In this document: positions 1 to 12,995 of the stretch, in pieces
Layout of the letters: every line of letters starts with the position of its first letter
How positions within the stretch are numbered: position 1 is the first letter of the stretch
Source of the DNA: Pseudevernia furfuracea
Lineage: Eukaryota > Ascomycota > Lecanoromycetes > Lecanorales > Parmeliaceae
NCBI GenBank assembly: GCA_022315425.1
Contig: JAIUPT010000013.1
Coordinates: 1,364,001 to 1,428,000, forward strand
Length of the DNA stretch: 64,000 bases
Reading direction: 5' to 3'
Made by a program: the position numbers and the translations under genes
Notes under the pieces: model-generated
Seen by the model: only the letters and a program-made list of their open reading frames with translations
What the model was told of the DNA's origin: nothing
Database searches by the model: none

Positions 1-3000
1 TGGGTGCCCGAAGCAAGAATACGCAGGGTGCCGAAGAGCAGAAGCGCGATGTGATGATTTGGTACCAAAGGTCAAACAGTGCAAAAGAAGGTTATTATGT
101 ATTCATGCAGGATCAATAAGTAGCGGTCAATCAATATTGGTCCTGTAGATAAGACAAAAAAGGACTTATGGGGAGTATGGGAACGGGTATCATTTAAGGA
201 AAAGTGGTGGGGACTGGGGACTGGGGGACTGGGGACCGAGACAGCGCGAGTTCGTGGCTCCAGATCCGAGAGAAGCCGCTCGGCGCTGGCAGTAGAATGT
301 AGTTTGCCGATTGGGGTAGATCCATTAGATGCACGACACCGTGCTCTTGATAACTTCTAAGAACCCACTGCTTCAGACTTTTTCCTCTTCTACCTAACTG
401 TGCCAGAACAACAGTAATAAGTGAGTAAGTAATACTGGTGATAGTTGGTTTACATACTCCATCGTGCGAATAATAATAGCGGCCAGACACATGGATCAGA
501 TAATGCTAGGGGCCATAAATTAGCCTGCCTATCATTGCACAGCGGACGGACATATTTCCTGGTCTAGACAGACAGAATAGATATCATCATCCAATGGAAG
601 AAACATCCGGCTGAGGGCCACGGAGGCTTTCCTAGCGCGAGTACAACAAGTCCTCACATTGAATACTATTGCGGTACAATGGGAGCCTTGGGAGGAGGAG
701 GAGGAAATTATTCGATCGCGGTCTCCTCAATAGTGTGAGCGATCGCTGCATCGTGCATGAAATTTATGCACTCCTGCAGTAGAAATAAGAATGCACCATC
801 CGTTAGCTTTGATTTCGAAATCTTTTTCTCCATCTTGGCATACCTATTATTCTCTTCTTCCATCTTCCCTCACCCCCCATCAAAGTTCAGTGCTCCACAC
901 ATTATAAGTCCACCACCCTATATGTAAATCATTTCGCTTTTCGTGATTCTCAGATGACTTGGCTGATCAATATGACTTGACTGGCCCATAACTTGATGGA
1001 TACGGTCCGTCTTGGCATTTGGCACGGCAGAAGAGAAACTTGTCCAACAAACCCCTTACACCTTGGCCCAGTGAGCACTTATTAGCAACCTTCCATCACA
1101 TTGCGCATCATGGCATCTCATATCCCTTATCTTTTACCACAGATCCAGAGAGTTTATTAAAATATCTAGACATTTTGCTAAGCCTGATCGAGTCTAGCTC
1201 ATTAAGATACATCTCAAGTTTCAAGCCCTCAAGCCGGACACAAGGATTCAGGTACCTTCTCTCCTATGAGTAACGTAAATGCAGCAGCCCTTAGACGGGT
1301 CCTAAATTCCGACTTGATAGACTCCCATCTCTCCCTCTGAGAGAGGCTAACAAAGTGGATAGCTTGCCGGTCTACTAGCACCTGAGCCCTATAGCATCTC
1401 ACTTGGAATCTTTTCCTAACCCATTTCTTGCTTACATTCTCAAGCTGAATCGATTGATGACTCTGCAGTGTTTGTAATTCGCCTCTCTTGACTCTTCTAC
1501 TAGATCGGCTCCAAAGTACAGTACGATGCTTTGGCCCTTCCATCATTTCAACAATTGACCGTTTCCAAAACCCCCACGTTGAAGTTGGTTTCCGCAATTT
1601 CTTCCGCAACTTTGCTTCCATGTTGGCACTCACCAATCTAGACGATTTCGATGTCGGGACATCTCTTTAACAGTGCTCTAACCGTGTGGTCAGAAGTGGT
1701 GTTCGAGAGCTTCCCCGGCAATTACTTTCCGCGGTCGAGGAAGGTTTGTGGATATCGGCACGTACCTTGAGAATCAGAGTTCTCTCCATCGCCGCTTCTT
1801 GCCGCCGTTCCGTTTCTCACTCGTCATCCACAAGACAGCCTCTTCAAAAACTATTCGCTAGAGAAGGAGAACGCTATAAACCCTACAGATGGCGCAGTCC
1901 TGTAGAGTGTTAACAGGCTAATCGCGTGATCATTAAAGTTTTCCTAGCATGAGCTGGTCTTTATAGTCGAACCAAATATTTTGCGCATGCTCGTGGGCCC
2001 TACTCCAGTTGGAAACAAGCCTTTGCCTACTCAATCCGCCTGGAAACTCGAATCACCGACGCAATACCTAAAAAAAACCATCTAACAGCCTGCCTGCCAG
2101 TTGTTTATAACTCTTGGAATTACTGGACCGGACATGATCTCTCAATTATTTCCCAGATCGCTTATCCCAACCTCTTACACTCAGGTCCGCTGGCAAGAGG
2201 AAGGAGACGTATCCCAAGGCAATTCTAACTCAAGGCATCCACTCTCAGTCCTTAACGTTTCTATTGTCTGTCGACAAGTGAAGTCATGCATGGGCGGCTG
2301 CGCAAGTGTTACATTAAGTCCGCCTGGTTTTCTGTACAGACTTTCAACCCGTACTATGCTATCTGCATCGCTCGCTATTGTCTGGCCATTTCGCGGATGC
2401 CTTTGCTCCGCGGAAGCTTTCCCTCACCAATTGATTTATGCGACTTAGGACACGGTACCTTAAAGGGGGGCAGTGGCTAGACAATACACCGGAGTCTTGA
2501 AATCCCCAACGAGGTCATCTCTCACCGCCTTTTCTATACAGATAACCAGCGGTCCACGGCATTCGAGTAGAAGCGCTCAAACCTACGCATTGACATAAGA
2601 TTTCACAGCTGCAAGGCATCGACTGGTCGAGCTCTCACATCTCTGAACAATGCCGTCCTCCCTTCGGCAGACTAAGTGGTTCGCCGCGGCAATGTACTTA
2701 AAATTAACAGCGAGGGGTCGCTTACAAAAATGGCAAAGAAAATTCACCGAGTCAAAATGATGACCTCGAGGCTTAACAGCGGTCTGCCGCATAGCTCTTC
2801 GGATTTCGAAGGGTGTTTTGGTAAAAATAAACTTATCACACACAACAGCAGAATAATTCGACAATGAGTCAGATATTGTTGAAGGGTGGGACATTTGCAA
2901 CTCTGGAGGCGAGTTTTTTCACTTTGATGCCTTGGTGACAGATTTCACTGATAGGTCAGGTACTGGCAGCGGATAATGGCATCTTCAGAAAATAGTAGGC

Positions 3001-5426
3001 AATTCCCACATCAAGACAGAGGCCTGGTGCTTGAGCTCTTCTTGGTTTCAACTAACTGTCGCACCTCCGAGTACGATTGGTACGGGATAGAGCAAAAGAG
3101 CAGAAGAAACCCATCGATTTAATGCTCAATTTGAATCAAAGGGTTTCTGCAGCTTTGACAGCGGGTAGTAGCTTTGAGACAAGACACCTTCCTGTCGATT
3201 ACCGGAACATTTTCTCGATCCCAGGTGCTTCTGACAGCGGCACTAACCGAGTACAATGAGCCCCCAAAATTTGACGGCGATCCTCTATTATTAGGGACCC
3301 CATTTGTTTTGACAACGCTCTGCTGCATAGCCTTTCCCCGCCGACGACTTAGAGATCCAATCGACGGCGGGTGATTACATAATGGAAAACAACCGTGCAA
3401 CTGCCCAGGGCGGCCATCTGCATCTGCATGCTCGACGGCCGTGTGCTGCATCACTTCTACGCTTTGGCCGTTGAGAGAGACAGTTGAAAGCGGCAGGTCA
3501 CAAGTAATAAGGCCAGATAGGAGGAAAGTCGAGTGCCTGCAGGTCTGACAGCGCCCTTCTGCATTGCCCTACTGCACTGCTGTCCCCCATTGTGTCGTAA
3601 TTGGGTCTTTGAGTTCAGTGAGCCGCGGATACAGAGCTAGAGAGGAATCAGAAAGACCGAAGCAGGGCATCTGCAGGTCTGACAGCGGTCTGCTGCGTGG
3701 AGTTTCTTATTCTGGCATTAGCAGGGATCGACTTACGTGACCTTCCCCAAAAACTCATCCGAACTAGGTATTCCAAACTATTCCAATGCAAAGCACACCT
3801 GACAGCCGCTAGTCACATACTATCAGTGGATCACATTATTCAAGGCCGCCCTGTCATCCAGTCGCTGCGCCATATGCGCGTCCTTTTCTTCACCTCCGCA
3901 CTTTAGTAACCTCTCAACGGTTTCGACTTCCAAAACCGGACATGCTTATCAAAAGCTTAATATTACCCTCAGACACCTTATTGGAACGCATCAGAGCCCG
4001 GCTGCAAACCGTCTCCCTCTGACTTCCGTGGTTCGACGGACCCGTTTTTCAATTGCGGTACCATCTCAGATTTCCAACCTGGGCCTCATTGACATCTTCC
4101 CCCCCATCTTGATGAATCTCGATGTTCCCTTCCCTACATGCGCCGTCTCCCGTCCTGTTCCGGTTTCCCTCCACAAACAAAAGGACAACTTTGGGGCGCT
4201 CGAGCATCTCTAATGAAGCGGCTAAACCAAGACTAGCTGCATGCAACGACAGCTGTCAAGAATGCAGATATGCGATCTCCCCCCCCCCGCGCGCCCACCT
4301 CCCCTCCCCCACAAATGATTGGCATCCCGGGCCTCCATTATTGGGCTGTTGGGCACCTTGCCTGTGCATCTTGCCCTGGCCGCCTTGGCGGGCCGTTAAG
4401 CTCCAATGATTTTCCGCTCGTTTGATTAGGCCCTTCTCCCCCCGCCAAAAAAAAAAAAAAAGAAAAAGGCAAAATTTTTCGACAGCGGCTGGTGGCGTGA
4501 TCACCCCAATCTGCCTGCGGCTTTTTGGGGGAAATCTGCGATAACGTATGCACGGGCGCTGATCGCTGCAGCCTGCAGGAGCGTTTTTTAGTCGGTTCAG
4601 CTAAGGGGTTTTCTTCTCTTAGTCTGTCGGCGGTGTATGGCAGACGGAATATGGATTGGGATCGGCGATGGGAATGGGACGGGGCCGATGCCGGCGGTTG
4701 CCGCTGGGATGGGATGGGATGGATGGATGGATGGATGGTTGGAAATAATGGAGGGTTTGGTTGGACTTTGGGGAAGACGCCGATATAGGTCGAGTCCACC
4801 TTTACCTATGATGGATTCTTTTGGGCTTTCAGGGGGGGGGAGGATGGATCATAAGGGTCAGGGGTTATAGGGTTTGTACGGGCAGACATTTCTCGAAGAA
4901 GTGGAAACTGGAAAGGCAATAAAGATTTTCTCTCTTTTTTTCTTTTTTTCTTTTTTTCTTTTTTTTTTCTCCCTTTCAAGGTAGGCGGGGCAGGGCAGGT
5001 AATCAATAAATTCCACGCACATACATAGGTAGGAAAGACCCGCTGCTGGGCTGTGGCGGCCCTCCCGCTTTCTGACAGCTGCACGAGATTTCTTCTTGCT
5101 CAGATTTATGAGGCGCCGCGACACGTCAGAAATCTTCTTCTTCGATCCAATTTACATAGTTTCACACCCCCCCCCCCAAAACCAGATTGGTTGTCAGGCG
5201 CCTCCAGTCATCTCACCAGACAACAGGCTCCTCACGATGCCTTGTCTCCCTGCAACGCCTTGCCTGTAAGCGCCGCGCCTCAAATGCTTCAATCAGCCAG
5301 AAAGTAAAACTCGGCGTATCCCCCGCCATGAATCAAATTGAAGAATAGATATAGATTTGTGACGTCCTCGCAAGTTATTTATTCCCCTCATCTTACTCAT
5401 CGGCCAGAGGTAGACAGACGTCACTA
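1..5426. other. gene-poor stretch with low-complexity tracts
   Basis: I find no reading frame here with splice logic, domain or codon pattern that supports a gene; the open frames are short and overlap on both strands. Visible instead are an A15 run near 4447, a GGGAT/GGAT microsatellite (about 4706-4740), a G9 run near 4831, a C/T-rich tract of T runs broken by C (about 4928-4975) and a C12 run near 5167. A degenerate motif cluster is listed separately. The T-rich tract resembles fungal promoter CT boxes, but no gene starts next to it. Confidence 0.6.
2772..3816. repeat. cluster of degenerate CTGACAGCGGTCTGCTGC-like motif
   Basis: Related copies occur at 2772-2795, 3147-3172, 3229-3243, 3307-3332, 3483-3501, 3537-3568, 3671-3697 and 3796-3816, with a weaker one at 4478-4502. 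The fullest copies (3537 and 3671) share CTGCAGGTCTGACAGCG followed by a CTGC. Spacing is irregular (about 55 to 375 bp), so this is not a simple tandem array. Read on the minus strand several copies give related peptides around A-M-x-Q-T-A-V, so an old repeated coding sequence is one explanation; a cluster of protein-binding sites is another. Function unknown. Confidence 0.45.
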
Positions 5427-7332
5427 TCACCGATCAATCACCCGGCTCAAACCCCTAAGCACATCCCTCATCCCTGGCTCGCCCCCCTCCCCAGCAGCTT
5501 TGGCCCTGCCTTCTTGATCCCTCTTCTCCAGCGCTTCGGCGCTCATGCCCAGGATGTCGTCCGCTATCCTTTCCGCAGCGTCTTTGTATGAACCCAATCC
5601 GTGAACGTTGTGGGCGAACTTGTCGACTTCGAATTCGAGGTTCTGGTTTATGCTTTGCAGACGCGAGGATGTGATTGCTGAGAGAGAGGGTTGAAACTCT
5701 GAGGTGAAGGATTGGAGGGTCTCCAACGCGGCTGTTTGAGAGGGATCGGAGAGTAGGTTGGTGTCGATGCTCGAGGGGGCTGGTGGGTCTGAGGGAAGGG
5801 GTGGGAGAAGAACCGCGCTGTCGGGCGGGGGGCGGAGGAGAGACTCCCAAGTTTGGCGCTCGGTTTGCAGACTAGATCACGGAACACTGTCAGCAACTGC
5901 CTCTTTCTCGAGGGACAGGAGAAGGGTACAGTCCATACCGGGCTATTTGTTGCTCCAGGTCCTGTATCTTGGCTAGATTTGAAGTGTTCATAGGATTTGG
6001 CTTTGGTAATGAAGGTTCTGGGGTTGAATCGTTCTGTAATGGAATTTAGTATACTTTTCTTGGACTTTTTTGACCCCAAAAAGGTTGTAACACACCCTGC
6101 TGAACCAGTCTGACATTTCGGACTTCGTCGAGAAGTCCTTCAGGAGCTGCGATTGTATCTCTCGGGCTGTACATAGATGTCAGCCCATGCTTTTATCCGA
6201 AATGATCTGAACATACCTGCTAATCTTGCATTTCCATCTTCTGTCGAAAATAATGGCTTCTCGCCCAAGGCTCTTGTCGCACACCAAGTGAGAAGTTGCT
6301 TCATTCGTCGTGGTTCTGTGAGTCCATCACTTGCTATGTGCTTGTAGAACTCCGAGCTTTCGACTTCGTCATGAGGCATGGCTGATTTACAGTCAGCGTT
6401 GACACTGTCAAGGCAAAGTGAATTGGTTACCGTTAGATTTGCCTGTGTCAATCAAGGAACTTGCCCTTCGTCCTCTCATACCCAGACTGCTCCTTCGAGT
6501 CGCATTCGTCTTCCTCATCTCCTTATTCCGCCTTATTATCGGAGTATCCGCGAATGGCAAGGCGATCTTCGTAGCATCGAATGTGACCTCAATTGGCTGC
6601 GTATGGTCCTGTTGGGGCTCTTGTCTTGCTCGTTCATTGTCCGTGTGCGATCTCTCGTCTGCATGATCGACCTTCAGCTCGCTAGATGCACGATCCTTCC
6701 TCCTCTTCTTGACGGTTAAATCTGGTGGATTCGCGTTCTCGTGTTCTCCGCTACGCCTGGTGCTTCTCCTCCTCCCTGTGTTTTCCCCGTTTTCTGCGGG
6801 CGCGGCACTGGTCGAACCAGTGGCCTTCTTCTTTGGCTTCCTTGTTGGCGCTGGTTCAGGTCGCTCCTCCTGCCTAGGCTCTTCAGCGGTACTGGCTAAT
6901 ACAGCTTCCGCTTTTGCTTTCTTTGCGCGCGTCCGCGTAAATGCAAATCCATCGTCTTCTTCGTCGTAGGCTATATATCCTCGGTTCAGTCAGTCAGACT
7001 TCTTTGATAGGCCATGTAATCCAGTCGCTCCCGAATAAAGCTCTAAAAGAAGCCTGTCCCCACCACAGTGCTCAGGGCTGCTCACCAGGTTTCCTTTTCG
7101 CCGCCGGTTTCGCACCCGCACCATTGACATTGACATTGCCTTTTCCTTGCTTCCCTGTGGTGTTTTGACGTCCCTTGACTGGCTCCGAATCGTGCACTAT
7201 GCCGTTGGCGAATGGTGCGTCTTCCTTATCCTCAAGTCTTGAACTTCTCCTTCGTCCGCCCCGTGAAGGCTCACTCATCATATGTGGATTGTTGATCAAT
7301 TGCAGCGGAGCGCGCGTCGCGTAAGCTGTCAT
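5427..7332 (-). CDS. mis13: kinetochore protein Mis13/Dsn1 (MIS12 complex subunit)
   Basis: Six coding exons: complement(5427..5871, 5939..6033, 6096..6166, 6217..6381, 6431..6970, 7086..7332), giving 520 aa in frame throughout. The N-terminus carries the basic RRRSSRLEDKE stretch typical of fungal Mis13, followed by a long polar, lysine-rich region; the conserved half includes LPHDEVES-like HDEVESSEFYKHI, a WCATRALGEKP segment and, near the C-terminus, the segment from EVDKFAHNVHGLGSYKDAAE to the end. The family is the Dsn1 subunit of the MIS12/MIND complex, which links inner-kinetochore CENP-C to Ndc80 at centromeres. All five introns are 49-115 nt with good donor and acceptor sites. The first ATG was chosen because its residues (TAYATRAPLQ) resemble the start of other fungal homologues from memory. 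Its 5' side is separated by 526 bp from the stop of the next minus-strand gene. Confidence 0.9.
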
Positions 7333-7858
7333 TGATGCTGCTGCAAAGGTTGATGATTGTGGTCGACGAAATCAAGGCCCGCGCGTAGTAAGATTGCAAT
7401 TGCAATTCTCCGAAGGTCTCGAGACTCAGTGGAGAGATGCAGCCGCTCCTTTCTTTTCTATGCGACTGCATGAACAGCTTGGCAGCTACTTTATCGTTGA
7501 ATCGGATCGTCGCAATCCCGGGGTCGAAGTTGGTGAAGATGACGGGGGCGGAAACTTGAGTTCGCTGTTTACATTTCGTGTTACCGCTAGCCAACTTAGG
7601 CTTGGCTCCGAAAGTCCTCATCAAAACACGCGACTTTTATGAATTTTATCCTCTACAGAATGCAATCTATCTTTCAAGGCGAAAACCTGATGCTTGCTTT
7701 AATTCGCATCAGGCTTCGTTTGTGGCCAGCCAGTGGTTCAATGGTAATGCCACGCTCTACAGAGAAACCAACAAATAGCAAATGCTACTCTCCGCTTTCC
7801 CATTTTTATCGAGGGTCCCAATGCTAATTACCAAAGCAGTCGTTACAGGTATGCATAT
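7333..7858. other. intergenic spacer, promoter side of mis13
   Basis: Spacer between the start of mis13 and the stop of the upstream minus-strand decarboxylase gene. It should hold the mis13 promoter and the decarboxylase 3' UTR. I see no distinctive site in it. Confidence 0.5.
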
Positions 7859-10800
7859 TCATTTCAGTGAGGAAGGCCCAGACATCGTCGTCGAGGGGGC
7901 GAGACTTCCCTCTATCCTTCGCTTGGCCTCTTGTCTCTCCTCATGAGTAACATGCTCTTCTTTCTTTGGCATATCAGGGGCATGCTGCAGTTGTTCGGGA
8001 GAATGACCGATGGACATGCCTACACGAAGCTAGCACAATGTCAGCAGGTACGAAACGAAGCTTAGCTGAATTCATAACCCTACCAGAGTCTCCAAAGCCC
8101 CGTCCGAGTTGTCAATCAAGTCATCATCGAATTGCATAGCACCAGGCTCGAAGAGAACCAAAATCGTACTACCCCCAAACTTGAAGTATCCCAGCTCTTC
8201 AGCTCGATGAACTTCCTCTCCAGGTTTCCTTGTGATGACTGTGCTACCGACCATCATGGCACCCACGCAGATGACCATCACTCTACCATGAGAGACCGAA
8301 TCGATCGGTACCACGACTCGGATATTCTCGCTGTACACATCTAGTGCGGACCGTATAGCCATTGGGTTGACGGTATAATACTCTCCGTCAATCAATTTGG
8401 GCTTGTCCATAATTCCGTCCACCGGTATGTGGAAGCGGTGATAATCTTGGGGTGCAAGCCGGAAGATACCCAAAGCACCATTGGTATACCGCTTTGCATC
8501 CTGTGGGTAAGCGTTACCCAGAAGCCGCTGGACAGAGAACTCTCGACCTTTGACCCAAATTTTGGTCGCAGCGTCCAAGTTGTTAAAGACAACAGACCGA
8601 CAATCTGCCGGCGACACTATAATCTTGGGATTTCTGGGAGCCGAGCATGGCCTTGCGTCTGGCTTCAACTCCCGATAGAAGAACTCGTTGAAATTTTTGA
8701 ATTCTTCGACTGGCTTGCGGACTTCTGACATGTCGAGTTGGTGGAAGTTGATGAAATTCTGGATCTCTCGAGCCGAAGCGGGATCATCGTACTTTCTCCC
8801 TTGCTTGAAACTCATCGACCTGAGCATCTTTCGGACTGTCATTCGTCAGTAGTATCCTCTCTTTTCCCTGAGTCTCAAACTTACTTCGCTTCGTCTCCAT
8901 ATCTCTGCTTTTCAAACCCTTATACAGCAAACGAATCCCAATGCGAACATATACGCTCATTCTCTCCTCGTTGATCTGCCCAGTCATCCTGTCCTGGACC
9001 AGAATATTGGCTGAATTAGCACCCAGTTTATAGCCACCGTATGAGATCTTGGTGATGACCTTCGAATACCATTTGCGTTGTGCTTGGCTCGGAGTGACGA
9101 AGCCCGCCATGACGATGTTGTTCACTTGCCTCCAGTCTTGACTTGCGCAGGTGGCGATATGAGTGATTATATCGGCGTCAGACTTCTTATTCAACCTCGG
9201 TTGGTGGCATAATGGACATTCGCGGATTTCAACCACATGCTCTTCGCCTCGTTCGTCAGTAAGGTCATTCTCTTCTATCAAGTCTCCAGATTCACCCTGC
9301 GACCCAATATGATCCTGGGAGATGGTGGGAACAGCCGAGCGGTCTTCATTCTTATTCAGAACCTTTTTGCCGGAGCCCTCCATAGTAGGCATATCGTTAT
9401 CGTCACACCCATTATCTTCTCCATAACTCTGGGTAGAAAAGTGTGCATGATCCATGTAGCCTCTCACGGTATCACCCCAAGTCTTTCTTCGTATCGGCTG
9501 GTGTAGCTGATCCTCCAGAGCGATGACGGCTTGGTCATAGGTCAAAACAGGATCGGCCGAATCGCTCGTATCCGAGAACCTTTCGAAGAAATGGTCAATG
9601 GTTGACTCCTTCAACGTCGAACCTAAAGTGTCAAGCATTGTCGTTAACTCCACTTTACTAAGTCTCGAATTTTCATCTGAATCGTACTGCTTAAGCATTG
9701 CACGCCAAAATTGCTGCCGCAACGCGGGGTATGGGAGATACTTTGCTTTGACGAATAGCTGAGGACTATGTTTGTCTTCCCAACGCTCTTTATTCTTTAA
9801 CACGAGAGGGAGGGTGTAGAATTTCATTGACGGGTCTTCGCTCTGGCTTGTGTGTTCCTCTCCTGCTTCGTGGGGTGGGTCTGGTATTACAGGCGTGAGA
9901 TGATTCCAATCACTTTGACCACTCGCTGAGCCGGGTTGCGAATCTGATTGTGCACTGCCACTAATAGAAGCTTGAGAGCCTTTGGATATAAGACTCGGCT
10001 TGGCGAGTTTATTTAAACTTGAGGCTGAGGAAGTCCTGGATAGTGGTAGCCTAAATCTCGAATGCTTTGGGGTTGGTAACGCCAAAGAGGGATCTGGAGG
10101 TTCTGGCAAGCTGTAGAGACCTGTCTCGGGATCTGCCTCTGGAGCAACGGATGTGACGTCCGAAAGGGAAAAGTTGGCGGTTCCAACGAAATCGTTACCG
10201 GACAATTTGTCTCGATCGATGACGGAGAAGCTCATGGAATAGTTCTGCTCGTGCCGCATAACCTGGAAGACCATCTTCTCGTCATATACTGGGTTCAAAT
10301 TATGGCGGATGACCCGAGTCCTATATGTTTTTCTCCCTAGGGAAGCTACCACGAAGGGATCCATGTCGAATGATGTTCTTGTCACTATTGAGACGTTAGC
10401 AGGGATCGAGAGAGCAGATGCTTACTGTCCGCTTACTGTTTCGCTCCGGAGGGAGATCAGTGATCTTGCATATTTCCAGAAAAACAATACCGACAACGTC
10501 AGTACCTCCAGTGAACTCGTATGCTCTGGCCTTTGCTCTCTTCTTGAGTCGTTTCATCCTAAGCCTCCGCTTCCGCTTCTCTTTCTCCGTTCTGGCTGGC
10601 TTTGCGGGATCATCAGTCTCGTCAGATGTTTCAGGGTTTTTCTCGTCGATCTCCTCCTCGTCCTCATCTTCGTCCTCGAGGTCCAGACTGTCTAGTCTGG
10701 AGAGGTCTTCCTCCCCATCACTTTCATCCTCCGGACTTATGGCGACCAGCGTCGCGAGCTTTTGAAGGAGATCCTGCGGACGTGCGGAAAACTCCGAAGT

Positions 10801-11480
10801 GTCCAGAAGCGAGAATTGCAGCTGAACCTCGCCAGATATCTTCGCGCCCTTCTTCTTTCCCCCTTTCCGTCTTGAGTCCAATGTATACCAGCGTGGCTTT
10901 GGAAAGTCAGCTTAAGGTTTGTAAATGCTTCAAAGATAGCTCACCTCTTGCACCGTTTGGCGATTGGTAAAAATATCCTCAACGACGACGTCAAATTCAC
11001 CGAGGTAGTCCTTTCCAAACCGATCTCTGTCCCAACAAACAGCCTCTAGCAACACGCTCTGGATGCCATCTATTGGTAAATCGAAAGTGACGTTCCATTC
11101 TGGATTGAGGTTCTTGCTGACGGTAGGAGTGGATTGTTTTGCGTCTCCAAGATGTACAACGAGGTACTTTTGTCATCAGCCGAGACCATATGCTTGAAGG
11201 TATTGGTGGGACATAAGCACTCACGGGATCACTGGTACCACTTTTGTCTTTTGCTGCCAAGTTCCTTGCCTTGACCGTGCATCCATTAGATTGCTGGAGG
11301 GTAGCGATAGATGGGGCGTAGCCTACTTACTCTCAAGACTTTAGTCCTGAGGACCAAGCCCTTCGTTTCCGTGGGGGTTCGCATAGGACTTGTGCCCCTG
11401 CTGTTACTGTCAGGTTGACTGGTTACTCCATTTCTGCCATTGTAGCTCTTTAGACGATGTGGTAAACCAATGCGGACCAT
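7859..11480 (-). CDS. psd2: phosphatidylserine decarboxylase, Psd2 type (C2-C2-EF-hand-PSD)
   Basis: Seven exons: complement(7859..8029, 8084..8835, 8885..10384, 10437..10896, 10945..11166, 11225..11269, 11331..11480), 1099 aa with every junction in frame. It makes phosphatidylethanolamine from phosphatidylserine in endomembranes. Domains in order: first C2 domain (about residues 41-140, ARNLAAKDKSGTSDP then CWDRDRFGKDYLGEFDV), an acidic/basic linker, second C2 domain (about 265-340, DMDPFVVASLGRKTYRTRV), a long Ser-rich linker, an EF-hand-like loop (about 525, DSDENSRLSKVEL) and the pyruvoyl decarboxylase domain. The self-cleavage motif reads GGST (about residue 1012-1015), the Psd2-type variant of LGST; the upstream HRFHIPVDG histidine is present. 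The start at MVRIGLPHRL fits the family; an upstream in-frame ATG at 11726 would lie in the shared promoter. The tail after SIGHSPEQLQHAPD is short and ends in a low-complexity stretch. Confidence 0.93.
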
Positions 11481-11913
11481 AGTGTGCAAAGCGGGTGTCG
11501 AAACCTCAGTCTCCGGAGAAGGGCCAAGCAAGCTAGACGTCAGATTCCGCGGTGTTGCCAAGCAGGCTGGCGATGAGACTGGTGGTAAGAAGAAGGACCT
11601 GGAATACTGCGGGGAACGCCCCTGGTGCCCCTCATGTGCTCTAGGAACTGAGATCAGAGTATCTGGAAATGATGAAGGAGACAAATGGATAAGAATAGAC
11701 ACTGGGCTCTGAGAGATGTAACTCAAGTAGTCGATACAAATTTGCTAGACCTCTAATAATAGTTACACCTCTGAAAGGGGTTTCACACATGGGGGCAGCT
11801 GAGATTCACTTTGAACTGCGGGCGCGGGAAGAGCCGGTAGAGTAGGGCGGCTTGATATTTGTTCAAAGTGTCTACTTGCCATCATCGTGCCTCCATTGAT
11901 TTTCTCTGCAATC
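11481..11913. promoter_or_regulatory. divergent promoter between psd2 and sec28
   Basis: The minus-strand decarboxylase gene and the plus-strand COPI epsilon gene start head to head, 433 bp apart, so this stretch must hold both promoters. I see no clear TATA box or named operator in it. Confidence 0.5.
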
Positions 11914-12995
11914 ATGGATCCATTTTCAGCAGAGGGGGGTGAGCATTCATGCAAAAGGAGCGTTAAGACAGGCCCAGTACTAACGACTCACCAGAGCTAC
12001 TCAACATACACAATGCCTTTCACCAAGGACAATACCAAAGTGTAATCGACTTCGACACCTCTTCTCTCTCCTCGGAAAACAAGACTCCAGCTCGAGTACT
12101 CCAGCTGCGAGCTCAGATCGCTGTCGGTGAAGCCAAGGAGGTCCTTGCAAGTATAGGGAAAGAGGGCAATGCACCAGACTTTGCTGCTGTGAAGGCATTC
12201 GCACAATACTCATCAGGCAGCACTTCAAATGCCATCTCCGAGATTGAGAACCTAATTGAGGCGGAGTCAGAGAACACAACCGTGCAGCTACTGGGCGGCA
12301 CGGTCCTACAGGCTGCAGAGAAAACGAAGGAAGCTCTGTCGCTGCTGAGCAAGCATCAGGGAAGCCTGGAAGCGTACGAGATCCAGCCCTTTCCGTACCA
12401 TTCGATACGTGTACGGACGCTGAAAAATACTTTGTACACAGGATAGCTCTCATTGTGCAGATACATCTTCAGCAAGACAGGACAGATCTCGCCCTCAAAG
12501 AAGTCCAAGCAGCACGCAAATGGGCCCAAGATAGCCTACTTGTGAACATTGCCGAATCATGGGTTGGTCTACGGATGGTATGTTACTACTAGCTGAACAC
12601 CGGTCCTACCCTAGTAGACTGAAGCTGATATCTCTCTTTACATGCAGGGTGGCGAACGCTACCAACAAGCCTTCTACGTCTTCGAAGAAATGGCCCAAGC
12701 GCCTTCCACCTCAGCAACCAAATCACTCGTTGGCCAAGCAGTCGCAGAGCTGCATCTGGGCCGGTTACCAGAAGCAGAAGCAGCGTTGCAGCAGGCAGTA
12801 CAGAAAGATTCCAATGATATGGAGGCTATTGCGAACTCAATTGTATTGAACGTGATCTCAGGCAAGGAAGCAAGCGAACATATATCGAGCTTGGAAGGAA
12901 TAGCGCCTGAGCACCCACTCTTGGTCGACTTGCAAGAGAAGAGCTCGTTATTTGATCAAGCGGCGGCGAAGTACTCTGCGAAAGTAGCTTCATGA
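11914..12995 (+). CDS. sec28: coatomer subunit epsilon (COPI)
   Basis: Four exons (11914..11938, 11995..12373, 12442..12577, 12648..12995) give 295 aa in frame. The product begins MDPFSAEGELLNIHNAFHQG and is built of TPR-like helical pairs, ending in the conserved segment with HPLLVDLQEKSSLFDQAAAK. It is the epsilon subunit of the coatomer, which coats Golgi-to-ER vesicles and stabilises alpha-COP. Length matches the family (about 290-300 aa). The first coding exon is only 25 nt; its splice into GAG-CTA-CTC gives the conserved ELLNIHNAF, which supports the model. All introns are 56-70 nt with CTAAC/CTGAA-like branch sites. It diverges from the decarboxylase gene. Confidence 0.93.

Noticed and set aside
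1019..1913. Several 60-135-codon open frames at the left edge
   Set aside because: They overlap on both strands, have no domain, no splice continuation and no codon pattern that sets them apart from chance.
4338..5124. Open frames with Lys/Glu or Pro/His runs
   Set aside because: They are translations of homopolymer and microsatellite tracts, not genes.
10418..10970. Plus-strand frames opposite the decarboxylase linker
   Set aside because: Antisense shadows of the acidic/basic linker exon; the minus-strand gene closes in frame through seven exons.
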